From: an uncultured Bacteroidota bacterium
Lineage (GTDB): Bacteria; Bacteroidota; Bacteroidia; Chitinophagales; Chitinophagaceae
NCBI GenBank assembly: GCA_903835005.1
Contig: CAILLK010000013.1
Location: 1 to 64,000 of the forward strand
DNA: 64,000 nucleotides
Reading direction: 5' to 3'
The notes under the pieces were generated by a model. That model ran no database searches. It was not told where the DNA came from and saw only the letters and a program-made list of their open reading frames with translations. A program made the translations under genes and the position numbers. Positions 1 through 8,947 of this stretch are shown here, one piece after another; the stretch's first letter is position 1, and each line of letters opens with the position of its first letter.

Positions 1-1302
1 ATTTCCATACTTGTCGGCAGTCATAGCCATTGCATCTACTGGTATGTTTGATGTACTGACAAGTGTATCTATTCCTATTACATTACCTGTATTATAATTA
101 AAGCGCGTAATAAACACGTGGTAACCTAATCCAAACGCAAGGTTGAGAGAATCTGAATATCCAGGCCATTTTAATTTGCCACAGGTACCAGCAATATCTA
201 TTTCCGGACCATTTAATATTGTTGTATTAGAAAATGATGTTCCATTTGTAGTTGCATTTTTCGCCCATAATAATGTACCATTACTATCCATTTTGGCTAT
301 AAACGGAGCAGGGTAAAAAGCATTTGTTACTATGTAAGTATTGAATGTGTCATTGGTAGTAGAAGATGAGGTTAAATAAATGTCACCCGATCCATCTACT
401 ACCGGCCTTGCAAAACCACCACCATAAAGGCAATCCTGTTTTTGCCATAAAAATGTTCCTGAATTGTTAAAGCAACCTACAAAAAGTGCATGAGTTATAG
501 GAGTCCCTGCAAATGACATTGTACCGGTATTTAAAGAACCAGTAATGTAATATTTGCCATTTAGAAAATTTTTCTTCATTAATAAATTAGCTCCACCTCC
601 AGTAAATGATATTTGCATCGAATTACCGCCCAAGAAATTTCCATTTTTATCATATTTCAAAATGTTTGTGCTTGTTGTAGTAACTATATAAGCCCCACCT
701 GCATAACCTCCCGGATCTAATACACTCAATAAGTAACAATTTCCACCTCCATCTACATCCAGATCATAAGGATAGGTATTTCCAGGACTCGATATATTTA
801 CAGAATCAGGCTCTGGCATACGGAACCATTTATAATTGCCAGCCGTATCATACTTTAATAAAAATAAAGTTTTAAATGAATTTGCTGCCCAACTTGAATC
901 TGTAGATAAGTGATCAGTAACAAAATCACAAAACAGTGCACCTGTTACATAAACTCCACCTATTGTATCCGTCTTGAGTGCAACTGGGTAATCAGTAGAA
1001 CTACTTCCAATATCTTTAGACCAACGATAAGTGCCATCGCATTTAAAGCTGGATAAAAGAATATCCTGCCCGCCCCAGCCGGTAATGGTATGACTATCCA
1101 GATTCAGGCTAGTTTGTAATACTTTGCTAAGTATATAAATATTTCCCTTGGTGTCTGTTGCCATACTTACTACTGTTTCATCAGGCCCGCCCGTGCCAGC
1201 TTCAGCGCTGCCACCGCGCTTGCCCCATTGCCAGGTTTGTGCATTTGTTAATAAGCTGGTAGCTAACAGCATTACCATTATAAGATAAATCCGTTTATTC
1301 AT
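1..1302 (-). CDS. Secreted beta-propeller (SBBP-like) protein, 3' part missing
   Basis: The frame is open from the ATG at 1302 to the window edge (434 codons, no stop), so this is the N-terminal part of a longer protein. It opens with a signal peptide (MNKRIYLIMVMLLATSLLTN, then AQ). The rest repeats blocks of the type 'W.K..G....D...A...D..G..Y..G', for example WQWGKRGGS, then YRWSKDIGS with VALKTDTIGGVYVTG, then LWAKNATTNG. This is the pattern of SBBP beta-propeller repeats found in Bacteroidota secreted proteins, which often end in a T9SS sorting domain. That end lies outside the window, so T9SS export is only inferred. No enzymatic motif was seen. It follows the giant T9SS protein gene on the same strand. 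Confidence 0.8.
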   Translation of the reverse strand, partial: MNKRIYLIMVMLLATSLLTNAQTWQWGKRGGSAEAGTGGPDETVVSMATDTKGNIYILSKVLQTSLNLDSHTITGWGGQDILLSSFKCDGTYRWSKDIGSSSTDYPVALKTDTIGGVYVTGALFCDFVTDHLSTDSSWAANSFKTLFLLKYDTAGNYKWFRMPEPDSVNISSPGNTYPYDLDVDGGGNCYLLSVLDPGGYAGGAYIVTTTSTNILKYDKNGNFLGGNSMQISFTGGGANLLMKKNFLNGKYYITGSLNTGTMSFAGTPITHALFVGCFNNSGTFLWQKQDCLYGGGFARPVVDGSGDIYLTSSSTTNDTFNTYIVTNAFYPAPFIAKMDSNGTLLWAKNATTNGTSFSNTTILNGPEIDIAGTCGKLKWPGYSDSLNLAFGLGYHVFITRFNYNTGNVIGIDTLVSTSNIPVDAMAMTADKYGN

Positions 1303-1389
1303 GATCGTAGTTTTAGTAATTAAAGTTAAGGATATAAATTTTAATAAACAAGAGGGAGTACTCTTTTTTGCTCCTGTAATGATATAAAA

Positions 1390-1419
1390 GTGTGCCACAC
1401 TTATATAAGTGTGGCACAC
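1390..1419. terminator. Perfect 30-bp palindrome, probable terminator
   Basis: Arms GTGTGCCACAC and GTGTGGCACAC flank TTATATAA, and the whole 30 bp is self-complementary. On the minus strand it is followed by TTTTATAT, as expected for an intrinsic terminator of the T9SS protein gene ending at 1443. The arm sequence recurs in the hairpin at 34466-34494, so it may also be a dispersed element. Confidence 0.6.
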
Positions 1420-1442
1420 CGCTTATTAATGTAACCGGGTTG

Positions 1443-4400
1443 TTACCTGATTACACTTAGTTTACTTTGTTTCACTACCGTGCCGTTTTCTTTCAGCACT
1501 ACCATATACACGCCAGCCGGGTAGTTATCCAGCATCAGTTGCCAGCTACCTTCGTTGCTGGTTATGGTATAGGTGGTTATCAGCCTGCCCGTCATATCAT
1601 ATACCTCTATGGCGCCGCTTGTGGCATTGCCGGTAAGGCCATAATCTACCCGGGTACTGTTTTGTGCAGGGTTGGGCACCAGCGCCAGCAATGCCTCGCC
1701 ATCGGCCTGCTGTATGCTGCTGCTGTGCCTGCTCTTTACACCGCAGGGGTTCAGGTACACGCTGTCGGGACAGTTGTACTTGTTACCCGACAGGTCGGTC
1801 CAGGTGATGGTAAAGTAGAGCCATCCGCCGCTGAAGCTGCCTGTAGGTGTGAAGGTAAAGGTATCGCAGGCATAGCCTGTAGGGATTGTAAAGGAAGGAG
1901 GCGTAAATGTGCCGCTGCCCGACGATATGGTAGCGCTCGCTTTTTCGCAGCCATTATAGATGCAGAGCGATATGCCCCAGCAGCAGCCCGATGGCAGCTT
2001 GGCCGGTGGTGCACACGATTCGGCCCAAGATGTGGTGGAGAACCTGAAGCACGAGCAGTTGGTCTGGTTGCCGCCGCAAGGCGCATAATACACGCTGTCG
2101 GGGCAATGCTCCTTCTTGCCGGATACCGGATCAACCCATGTAATGGTAAAGTATACCCATCCGCCGCCGAAGCTGCCTGTAGGGGTGTATACAAACGTAT
2201 CGCAACTGGAACCCGGATTGATGGTGAAGCTGCCCCCTAAAGGCGAGAAGGTGCCTGTGGATGAGGATATAACCGCATTAACCGGGCTGCAGCCATTGTT
2301 GATGCACAGCGACAGGTTCCACTGGCAGCAACCGGTTTTTGGCGGGTTGCATGGAGTGCTGTAGCCGTTGGCGGTTATCTTAAAGCAGTTGCAGGCGCAG
2401 TTGCTGTCTATGGTTACATCCATAATGCCGCTGGTATCCCTGCACCACATGTTCTGCAGTATGAGGTCGTAATCGCCCGATGCTGGTGGCCAGAAATAGT
2501 TAGGAACGCCGGAGCCGGCCGTAATAACCGGGCCAATGGGCGCATACTGGTAGGCCCAGTACACAAACGGAATAATAGGCCCTACTATAAACGGTGTAGG
2601 CGTCTGGATACTGCACCACTCATAGCAGCCGGTAGGGAAGATCCACAGATAGGCGCGGGGGTCTTTATCTACATAGGTGCTGCCGAAGCTGGTGCAGCCA
2701 AAGGTATCGGTATACCATACCGCATAAGGGCCGCCGCCCATCACGGTAATGGGGTTGCCGGAGCCGCCATTGCTCCAGTTGTAGCTGCCCCATGTGGGGC
2801 CAGATGCCAGCAGGCTGAAGGTGTAGCTGGCGCAGCTAAGTATGCCGGGCGTAATGGTGGGCGCCGGTGGCAGCGGATTGACCGTAACCAGGAAGATGGC
2901 GCTGGTATCGCGGCAGGTATCGGTGCCCATGTGTATAGATACTACCAGCTTAAAGGTATCGGGCACCGTGGTGACATAGGCTGCAGGATCGGTAACGGTG
3001 GACCCAGTGCCATCGGGCACGCTGTTTTTAAACCACTGATAACCTACATTAGGGTCATTGCCCACCCAGCCGCTCAGGGTGTAGGGCACATTGATACAGG
3101 TATTGTGCTTACCGGTAATAACAGCCGGTGGCACCTGTATTATGTTCACTACTGCTGGTAACACATCAACATAACAACCATAATGGTTTGTGCCTATTAC
3201 CCAATAAGAACCTGAATTATAGACATAAGTGGTATTGATGCTGGTGTTATACATTGTATCAATACCTTGCAACCAATAATACTTTTCAGGATATGGATCA
3301 CTCCCTGTTGTATGGTATTTTAATAATACTGGCGCACCCGCACAATAATTACCTGCTCCTAAAAGTGTTCCAGACAGATCGTCTTGAATTAAAGGAACAA
3401 AATGAGTATATGTAGAAACGCAGCCATAGGAGTTCACCGCAGTTAGTGTTACATTATAACCGCCACCTACTGGATAAGGAAGACTGTAAACTTTGAATGG
3501 ATCTGCTTCCGTATTTCCAGTTAAGTCGCCGAAATTCCATAAGAAACTCAACCCACCGGGTGAACTGGTATTTGTAAACTGTACAGATGCCTGCACAATA
3601 CAAGTAGTATCGTGTGCAAATGTAAAGCCGGCAACCGGCAATGCTGGCAGGTACAGGCTATCGCATGCCAGGCAGCTGTCTGCAACAGGGTTGGTGTTGT
3701 AGTGCACCCATTCGCAGAGGTTGTAAGCGCCCGGCGGCAGGTTCACCGTGTAAGATGAAGAAGTGGTATTGGCTATAAAGCCATTGTTTATGTACCACGA
3801 GTAATTTACCGGATTGTGTCCGGGATAGTAATTGCTGTGGTCATAAAGCGTAACCTGGTAGCCTGTGCTGGTACACGTCACCGAGTTGAGGCTGCCCGCT
3901 ATCAGCGGCACCAGCACACTGGTATCGTAGGTAAACCAGCAGGTATCTCCAAGCGTGTCGGCAAACCGCACATGGTACTGGAAGTCGTAATTGCCGGCTA
4001 CGTTAAAGTAGCAGTTGAGCGTAGTGCTGGTAGTGGTTACACCCAGTGCAGTGCCGGGCCAGGTCCAGTACTCACTGAGGGCGGTAAGGCCCGGAGCGGT
4101 GCTGTAAGCGCCATGCAGGTACACACTGCCGCAGTTCACGAGGGCGGTATCTATCACAGCCCATGGTGTGGGGTTCATGGTGCAGGGCATGGTGCCATGC
4201 GAGCACACGGTATCTACCAGCACTATATTGGATGTGTCGTTGCAGCCATTTGCGCCCAGCGCCACTACATAGTAATTGCCAATGGTTATGGCATCATACG
4301 GGTCGCAGGTGAATGATGGGCCGGGGCAGCTTGCCAGCGGCGGTACAGTACCTACCTTGAACCACTCCATAGTTGTAGTTGGCTCAAACCCAGTGGCAAT

Positions 4401-6983
4401 AACGGCATACAGCCACTCATTGATGGGCGTAGGCGGGCAGAAGTAGAACGGCCCTGCCGGGCTTATAGCAATAACCGGCGCAGGCAGTACCGTAATAGGC
4501 ACGCTGGTGGTTACGGTATCGTTGCACCCAAACGGATTATATACGGTAGCAGTAATGGTATATACGGTGCTGCTGTAAATAAGCGTGTTGTAGGTATGGG
4601 TGGCGGTCATGCCGGTGCTGAGGGCCGAGCCATCGCCCCAGTTCCAGTACACTGTTCCGGTTACAGCAGTGGTCTCTGTTACCATAAAGCTGTTGTGCAG
4701 GCACACACTCGGAGGCGCTGATATAGCAAGCACCGGTATAGCCCGTATATGTACATGGAAGGTGTCAATGTATACAGAGTCGCACTTGCGCACCTGGAGT
4801 ATTACCAGCGGAGTAGCTCCCGGAACGTTGTTCCACAATATGTCTGCGGTATCCAGTCCGTTCACCTGCACGCTGCCATCTCCGGATGGAATAATGCTCC
4901 ATGAGTAGGTTTCGCCCTGGGTGTAATTGGAGTTATACTGGTATACCTCATTGGGGCAAACCGGATCGGGTGCGGTAATATTGATATTAACCACAGGGCG
5001 GTACACGGTTTTAGTGATGGTATCAGAGTTGCAATGCGGTATGCTGGTCGTTACACGCCACAGCTCAATAACCGCGCTGGGGCCGGAGCCTGTAAATGTG
5101 GCAGAGGTAGTATTGCCCTCGGCGGCGTTGCAGGTACCGGTAATTGCAGCCCACTCAAATATATCGCCGGGTATAGGGCTGTGGGCCGTATATATGGCCG
5201 GCGTACCAAAGCATACCGTGTCGGGGCCCGTAATGCTGTCGGGCGGCGGCGGCAGTGGCAGCACGCTTACCAGGTATGGCGGTATGGGGCAATAAATAGC
5301 CGGCGATGCCGGTGTAACCGTAATGGTGTAAGTACCCACAATAGTGAGCACAGGCGTGCTGTAGGTAGTGCCGGTATATACCGGGTAAGTGTAGCCAGTA
5401 GGGTCGGTAAGGGTCCAGTTGGTATTGAGCCCTGTGCCTACCTGGTAGGTACCTCCCGATGTATTGAGGCATACCTGCAGCGGGCCGGTAAGCGTATCGG
5501 ATGGCATTACTATAATAGTATCGTAGGCAATGCCGCTGCACCCCAGCAGGGTGTTGGTGTAGTTGCATTGCAGGTATACTATACCCGGCCCCTGCGTGTT
5601 GAGCACTATCTGGTTGTTCTGGTCATTATGGCTCAGCCAGGCACCGGTAGTACCGCCAATAGACCAGCTGAACAGCGTGGTAGGCCATTGCGGCAAAGCA
5701 TACAGGTACTGGCTGTTGTCGCATACCACTTTAGGGCCGGTAATATAGCCTGTAGTCTGTATCACAGGCACTTTGATAACGGTAAGGCCCGGGCAGGCTA
5801 TGCCGCAGGGTGTGGCATCAAAGATCACGTACCCGAAACCGGTAGTGTCTACATTGTTCCAGTTCACCCCAATTGTGCTGTCGTGATTGAAAGTAATGGT
5901 GCCACCCTCTACAGTCCAGAGCCAGGAGGTGCAAGGCGGCGTAGGAGCAACTGAGTAGCTGTCCACCGAATTCTGACAGACGACACCTGGGCAGATAATG
6001 GTTACGCCCGCCGAGTCGTTAACGATCACTATCATTCTGAAGGTATCTGTGCAGCCGCATTGATTTTTAACTACAAGGGTTGCCGTATCTATACCCGAGT
6101 GTGTGTAGGAGTGCAGCACAGGGCCTGCGCCCAGTGCAGTAAAGTAAGAGCCATCGCCGAAATTCCAGAACCTGCCTACAATGGGCGAACCCGCGGCAGC
6201 CGTTGAGTTGTCTACAAAAACAACCGTTTGCCCCAGACATATATTCACGGTATCGGAAGTAGAATCGGGCATGGCATAAAAATGCGCATGCGGCTTCGCA
6301 ATGATATCAATACAGATTGTTTTACTGCCCACGCATCCGAAAGCCGATGTGTCGGAAACAGTAACGCTGCCGCCACCAGGAATGCCCCATAATACCATGC
6401 AGGTATCAGCGCCTGCAGCCAGTATGGTGCCGCCGGCAATGGTCCAGCCATAATGATCGCCGGGCATGCCCAGCGCTGTGTAGGTAACCACACTGCCCTG
6501 GCACACTTTAACGCAGCCGGTGCTGTCGTCGAGGATGTGCTCGAGTATACCGCCCTTACCGCCCGAATTCTGAATAAAAGAATCGTTGAGTGTCTGGCAG
6601 CCTACCACTACGTTCGATGAAATGAGCGGAGTGGGCAGGGGTTTCACAGTAACATGTTTTACAAACGAACCCGGATAGGTGGCCAGAGTGGAATCCACCT
6701 CCATGGTTACAGTAATTACGGTCGTGCCTACCACTCCAAAAAGGATGGTGGCAGTAGGGGCTGGTGTGCCCGGTGTAGTGATGACGCCTGTGCCGGCGGG
6801 CGTAATGGTCCATATATACAATATATGGGGCAGCGGGGAGCCGATGGAATAGTTGCCTGAGCTGCCCACGCACACGGTGCCAGGCCCTGTAATTGGCCCT
6901 GGCGGGGGAGATGCGTATGCCATAGTAGCAAGGCAGAGCATCCAAACAAGTACACTTAATGAACTTCGGATTTTTCTTTTCAT
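1443..6983 (-). CDS. Giant PKD/Ig-like secreted protein with T9SS type A sorting domain
   Basis: The protein has 1846 residues. An N-terminal signal peptide (MKRKIRSSLSVLVWMLCLAT..AYA) leads into a long series of Ig/PKD-like modules rich in Thr, Gly, Pro and paired Cys. PKD signatures are visible at about residues 271 (WNFGDGS), 779 (WNWGDGS) and 1148 (WNFGD). Residues about 1529-1636 and 1640-1747 are a tandem duplication of a Cys-rich module (each begins C.CF and ends with CPDSVY..PCG). The last ~80 residues match a T9SS type A C-terminal domain (LVPNPAQNSTRVDY, VYDMTGRLI, YPAGVYMVVL, ending KQSKLSVIR). It is expected to cross the outer membrane and be anchored or released at the surface, with an adhesive or structural role. 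No catalytic domain was recognised. It is divergent from the response regulator at 7282. Confidence 0.88.
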   Translation of the reverse strand: MKRKIRSSLSVLVWMLCLATMAYASPPPGPITGPGTVCVGSSGNYSIGSPLPHILYIWTITPAGTGVITTPGTPAPTATILFGVVGTTVITVTMEVDSTLATYPGSFVKHVTVKPLPTPLISSNVVVGCQTLNDSFIQNSGGKGGILEHILDDSTGCVKVCQGSVVTYTALGMPGDHYGWTIAGGTILAAGADTCMVLWGIPGGGSVTVSDTSAFGCVGSKTICIDIIAKPHAHFYAMPDSTSDTVNICLGQTVVFVDNSTAAAGSPIVGRFWNFGDGSYFTALGAGPVLHSYTHSGIDTATLVVKNQCGCTDTFRMIVIVNDSAGVTIICPGVVCQNSVDSYSVAPTPPCTSWLWTVEGGTITFNHDSTIGVNWNNVDTTGFGYVIFDATPCGIACPGLTVIKVPVIQTTGYITGPKVVCDNSQYLYALPQWPTTLFSWSIGGTTGAWLSHNDQNNQIVLNTQGPGIVYLQCNYTNTLLGCSGIAYDTIIVMPSDTLTGPLQVCLNTSGGTYQVGTGLNTNWTLTDPTGYTYPVYTGTTYSTPVLTIVGTYTITVTPASPAIYCPIPPYLVSVLPLPPPPDSITGPDTVCFGTPAIYTAHSPIPGDIFEWAAITGTCNAAEGNTTSATFTGSGPSAVIELWRVTTSIPHCNSDTITKTVYRPVVNINITAPDPVCPNEVYQYNSNYTQGETYSWSIIPSGDGSVQVNGLDTADILWNNVPGATPLVILQVRKCDSVYIDTFHVHIRAIPVLAISAPPSVCLHNSFMVTETTAVTGTVYWNWGDGSALSTGMTATHTYNTLIYSSTVYTITATVYNPFGCNDTVTTSVPITVLPAPVIAISPAGPFYFCPPTPINEWLYAVIATGFEPTTTMEWFKVGTVPPLASCPGPSFTCDPYDAITIGNYYVVALGANGCNDTSNIVLVDTVCSHGTMPCTMNPTPWAVIDTALVNCGSVYLHGAYSTAPGLTALSEYWTWPGTALGVTTTSTTLNCYFNVAGNYDFQYHVRFADTLGDTCWFTYDTSVLVPLIAGSLNSVTCTSTGYQVTLYDHSNYYPGHNPVNYSWYINNGFIANTTSSSYTVNLPPGAYNLCEWVHYNTNPVADSCLACDSLYLPALPVAGFTFAHDTTCIVQASVQFTNTSSPGGLSFLWNFGDLTGNTEADPFKVYSLPYPVGGGYNVTLTAVNSYGCVSTYTHFVPLIQDDLSGTLLGAGNYCAGAPVLLKYHTTGSDPYPEKYYWLQGIDTMYNTSINTTYVYNSGSYWVIGTNHYGCYVDVLPAVVNIIQVPPAVITGKHNTCINVPYTLSGWVGNDPNVGYQWFKNSVPDGTGSTVTDPAAYVTTVPDTFKLVVSIHMGTDTCRDTSAIFLVTVNPLPPAPTITPGILSCASYTFSLLASGPTWGSYNWSNGGSGNPITVMGGGPYAVWYTDTFGCTSFGSTYVDKDPRAYLWIFPTGCYEWCSIQTPTPFIVGPIIPFVYWAYQYAPIGPVITAGSGVPNYFWPPASGDYDLILQNMWCRDTSGIMDVTIDSNCACNCFKITANGYSTPCNPPKTGCCQWNLSLCINNGCSPVNAVISSSTGTFSPLGGSFTINPGSSCDTFVYTPTGSFGGGWVYFTITWVDPVSGKKEHCPDSVYYAPCGGNQTNCSCFRFSTTSWAESCAPPAKLPSGCCWGISLCIYNGCEKASATISSGSGTFTPPSFTIPTGYACDTFTFTPTGSFSGGWLYFTITWTDLSGNKYNCPDSVYLNPCGVKSRHSSSIQQADGEALLALVPNPAQNSTRVDYGLTGNATSGAIEVYDMTGRLITTYTITSNEGSWQLMLDNYPAGVYMVVLKENGTVVKQSKLSVIR

Positions 6984-7091
6984 ACGTTTTGTTTTTAGCG
7001 GTTAAGAATTAACATGAAATTGCACTCATTAATGTAAAACAGACTTTATGTGGAATGATTTACACAAAGCTGTTACTTAAAAATGCGCCCG

Positions 7092-7219
7092 GCAAGGGTA
7101 GTAACCCCCTATTTTTAGCGGTATTTGTTAATGATTTAGGCTTTTTGAGGCGGTTCTTACAAAATTATTTTCAATTATGCAAGGGTAGTAACCCCCCTAT
7201 TTTTTGAAATTTTGTTAAT
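7092..7219. promoter_or_regulatory. Duplicated 41-bp element between divergent genes
   Basis: Two copies lie 87 bp apart, at 7092-7132 and 7179-7219. Each starts GCAAGGGTAGTAACCCCC, has a TATTTTT run and ends in TTTGTTAAT; the middle 5-7 bases differ. Within each copy GGGT-AGTA-ACCC is a small dyad. The pair sits between the T9SS protein gene (leftward) and the LuxR-type regulator (rightward), where operator sites would be expected. Confidence 0.6.
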
Positions 7220-7231
7220 ACAGAATTTTAT

Positions 7232-7262
7232 TTTGCTTATTTTATAAAAATGTCTTTCTTTG
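7232..7262 (+). promoter_or_regulatory. Putative -33/-7 promoter of the 7282 regulator
   Basis: TTTG at 7232-7235, a 19-base spacer and TTTCTTTG at 7255-7262 match the Bacteroidota TTTG-N19-TAnnTTTG pattern with one mismatch. The start codon at 7282 lies 20 bases downstream. The right-hand 41-bp element ends 12 bases upstream of the -33 box, in an activator-like position. Confidence 0.4.
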
Positions 7263-7281
7263 TATTTGTCAACTACTTCAC

Positions 7282-7959
7282 ATGAAAGAGCACGCAACCA
7301 TAAGAATAGCAATAGCAGACGACCATCTGCCCATACGTCAGGGTATAACGAAGATTATAGCCGATATGAATATGGATTGTATAGTTATTATAGAAGCGGC
7401 TGATGGCCGCGAACTGCTGGATAAAATAGCAGCGGCCACTATTCAGCCCGACATATGCTTCGTAGATATAGGCATGGAAGGAATGAATGGCTATGATACC
7501 ATGCTGGCGCTTAGGAGGGATTACCCCTTTATAAAGGGAATAGGGCTGTCGCTCTATCTTGATAAATTCCACATATTAAGCATGATAAAATGCGGTTCAA
7601 GGGGATATATCTCCAAAAACTTTTCGGCAGAGGAACTGAAGAGGGCGATCCTGGTTTTATATGAAGAGGGATTTTTTCTCTCGGCCGACATCAGAAAATA
7701 TTATCCCGACCTGACAGAAAAGACCGCACCTGATTTGATAAAGAAACTACCGGATGAGAAAGAAATCAGGTATATGGAAATGTTAACCGAAGATAAATCA
7801 TACAAAGACATAGCTAAAAAAATGCACTTAAGTATCAGAACTGTAGAGCATGCAGCCGAAAAAATAAAGGAAAAGCTGGAAGTTAATTCAAGGATTGAAA
7901 TAGCAATTTATGCCATGAAAGCAGGAATAGGTAAATTTTTTCTGAATAAATTCAGGTAA
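7282..7959 (+). CDS. NarL/LuxR-type response regulator
   Basis: 225 residues with an N-terminal receiver domain and a C-terminal HTH_LuxR domain. Receiver landmarks are the acidic pair D13/D14, phospho-acceptor D62 in CFVDIGMEGMNGY and lysine K112 in GYISKN. The HTH spans about residues 150-215 (SYKDIAKKMHLSIRTVEHA). No histidine kinase gene is adjacent, so its partner is unknown. It stands between the duplicated element and the polysaccharide block, so plausible targets are the divergent T9SS protein gene, itself, or the downstream capsule genes. This is inference from position only. Confidence 0.88.
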   Translation: MKEHATIRIAIADDHLPIRQGITKIIADMNMDCIVIIEAADGRELLDKIAAATIQPDICFVDIGMEGMNGYDTMLALRRDYPFIKGIGLSLYLDKFHILSMIKCGSRGYISKNFSAEELKRAILVLYEEGFFLSADIRKYYPDLTEKTAPDLIKKLPDEKEIRYMEMLTEDKSYKDIAKKMHLSIRTVEHAAEKIKEKLEVNSRIEIAIYAMKAGIGKFFLNKFR

Positions 7960-8066
7960 AGCTGAATGACCGGGGAACAGGTTAATGCTGTTTTAGCAGA
8001 TACTTCAATTTGTTAATAATATTTTATTTACCTCCTGATTTGCCTTTATCTCAGTATCTTGCCCGT

Positions 8067-8840
8067 ATGTTTTCCAGATTATTTAAGCGGGCCAGAAAGG
8101 AAGATGATGCATATGGAAACCAGGACGTACCTGCCGGAGCCAACTGGGGTTTCCTGGGCGCCGATATGCATTCGCACCTGGTGGCTGGAATAGACGACGG
8201 TGCAAAAACCATGGAGGATTCTCTGGGCCTGGTGCGCAACCTTGCGGATATGGGTTTCAGAACCATCATTACCACGCCGCACACCATGGTAGATTTTTAT
8301 CCCAATACCACCCAAACTATCAATAAAGGACTAGCGGAGCTGCAGCAGGCAGTAAAAGAGCAGAATATACCTGTTACCATCAAAGCAGCCTCGGAATATT
8401 ATATCGATGAACATTTTATAAAACTGCTGGATACAGAGCCTTTGCTGACCATATGCAAAAATGAGGTGCTGGTTGAATTTTCCATGCTTTACGAACCACC
8501 TATGCTGTTTGATGTAATTTATAAAATGCAGCAGGCCGGTTATAAGCCAATTATAGCTCACCCCGAGCGGTACCTATTTTTTCACAAGGAATTTCATAAA
8601 TACAGGGCGCTCAGAGACCGGGGATGCCTGCTTCAGCTCAATATGCTATCGGTATGCGGGTATTATGGCCGCAATATCAAAGCCATTGCCGATGAACTGC
8701 TTTCCAAAAACCTGTATGATTACTGCGGCAGCGATATGCACCACGATAAACATGCAGCTGCGCTCCGGGCAATGGCGGGCTCCAAAGATTATGCTATATT
8801 TGCCAACTATCCTTTTTTAAATCCGGGATTATGTGTTTAA
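8067..8840 (+). CDS. CpsB/YwqE-type PHP tyrosine-protein phosphatase
   Basis: A metal-dependent phosphatase of the PHP superfamily that, in this family, dephosphorylates the tyrosine-rich tail of the capsule kinase (Wzc type). Metal-binding motifs are visible: DMHSHLVAGIDDGA near the N terminus, TTPHTM, AHPERY and GSDMHHDKH near the end. The start is taken at the ATG at 8067 (MFSRLFKRARKE), which gives 257 residues. The frame extends 19 codons upstream to 8010, but that stretch is hydrophobic and unlike family N termini. The kinase it would act on is four genes downstream (11174), which supports the assignment. Confidence 0.85.
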   Translation: MFSRLFKRARKEDDAYGNQDVPAGANWGFLGADMHSHLVAGIDDGAKTMEDSLGLVRNLADMGFRTIITTPHTMVDFYPNTTQTINKGLAELQQAVKEQNIPVTIKAASEYYIDEHFIKLLDTEPLLTICKNEVLVEFSMLYEPPMLFDVIYKMQQAGYKPIIAHPERYLFFHKEFHKYRALRDRGCLLQLNMLSVCGYYGRNIKAIADELLSKNLYDYCGSDMHHDKHAAALRAMAGSKDYAIFANYPFLNPGLCV

Positions 8841-8947
8841 GTTACGGCAAAACGGTAACCGATGCATAGACCAGATGGCTTACGGAGTTAAAAAGCCGGT
8901 TCAATTTAAATAAGGGGTTATCAGCATAAATTGTTTGTAAACTATTC

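Noticed and set aside
1467-2240. 257-residue plus-strand frame
   Set aside because: Shadow of the Cys-rich tandem modules and sorting domain on the other strand.
5034-5954. 306-residue plus-strand frame opposite the giant T9SS gene
   Set aside because: It is antisense to a well supported secreted protein; its product is rich in Arg, Ala, Gly and Tyr in the pattern of a shadow frame and has no domain.
6992-7122. TTTTAGCGGT at 6992, 7112 and 59493 as a shared motif
   Set aside because: A 10- to 11-base match at three sites in 64 kb of AT-rich DNA is within reach of chance; only the 41-bp duplication was kept.
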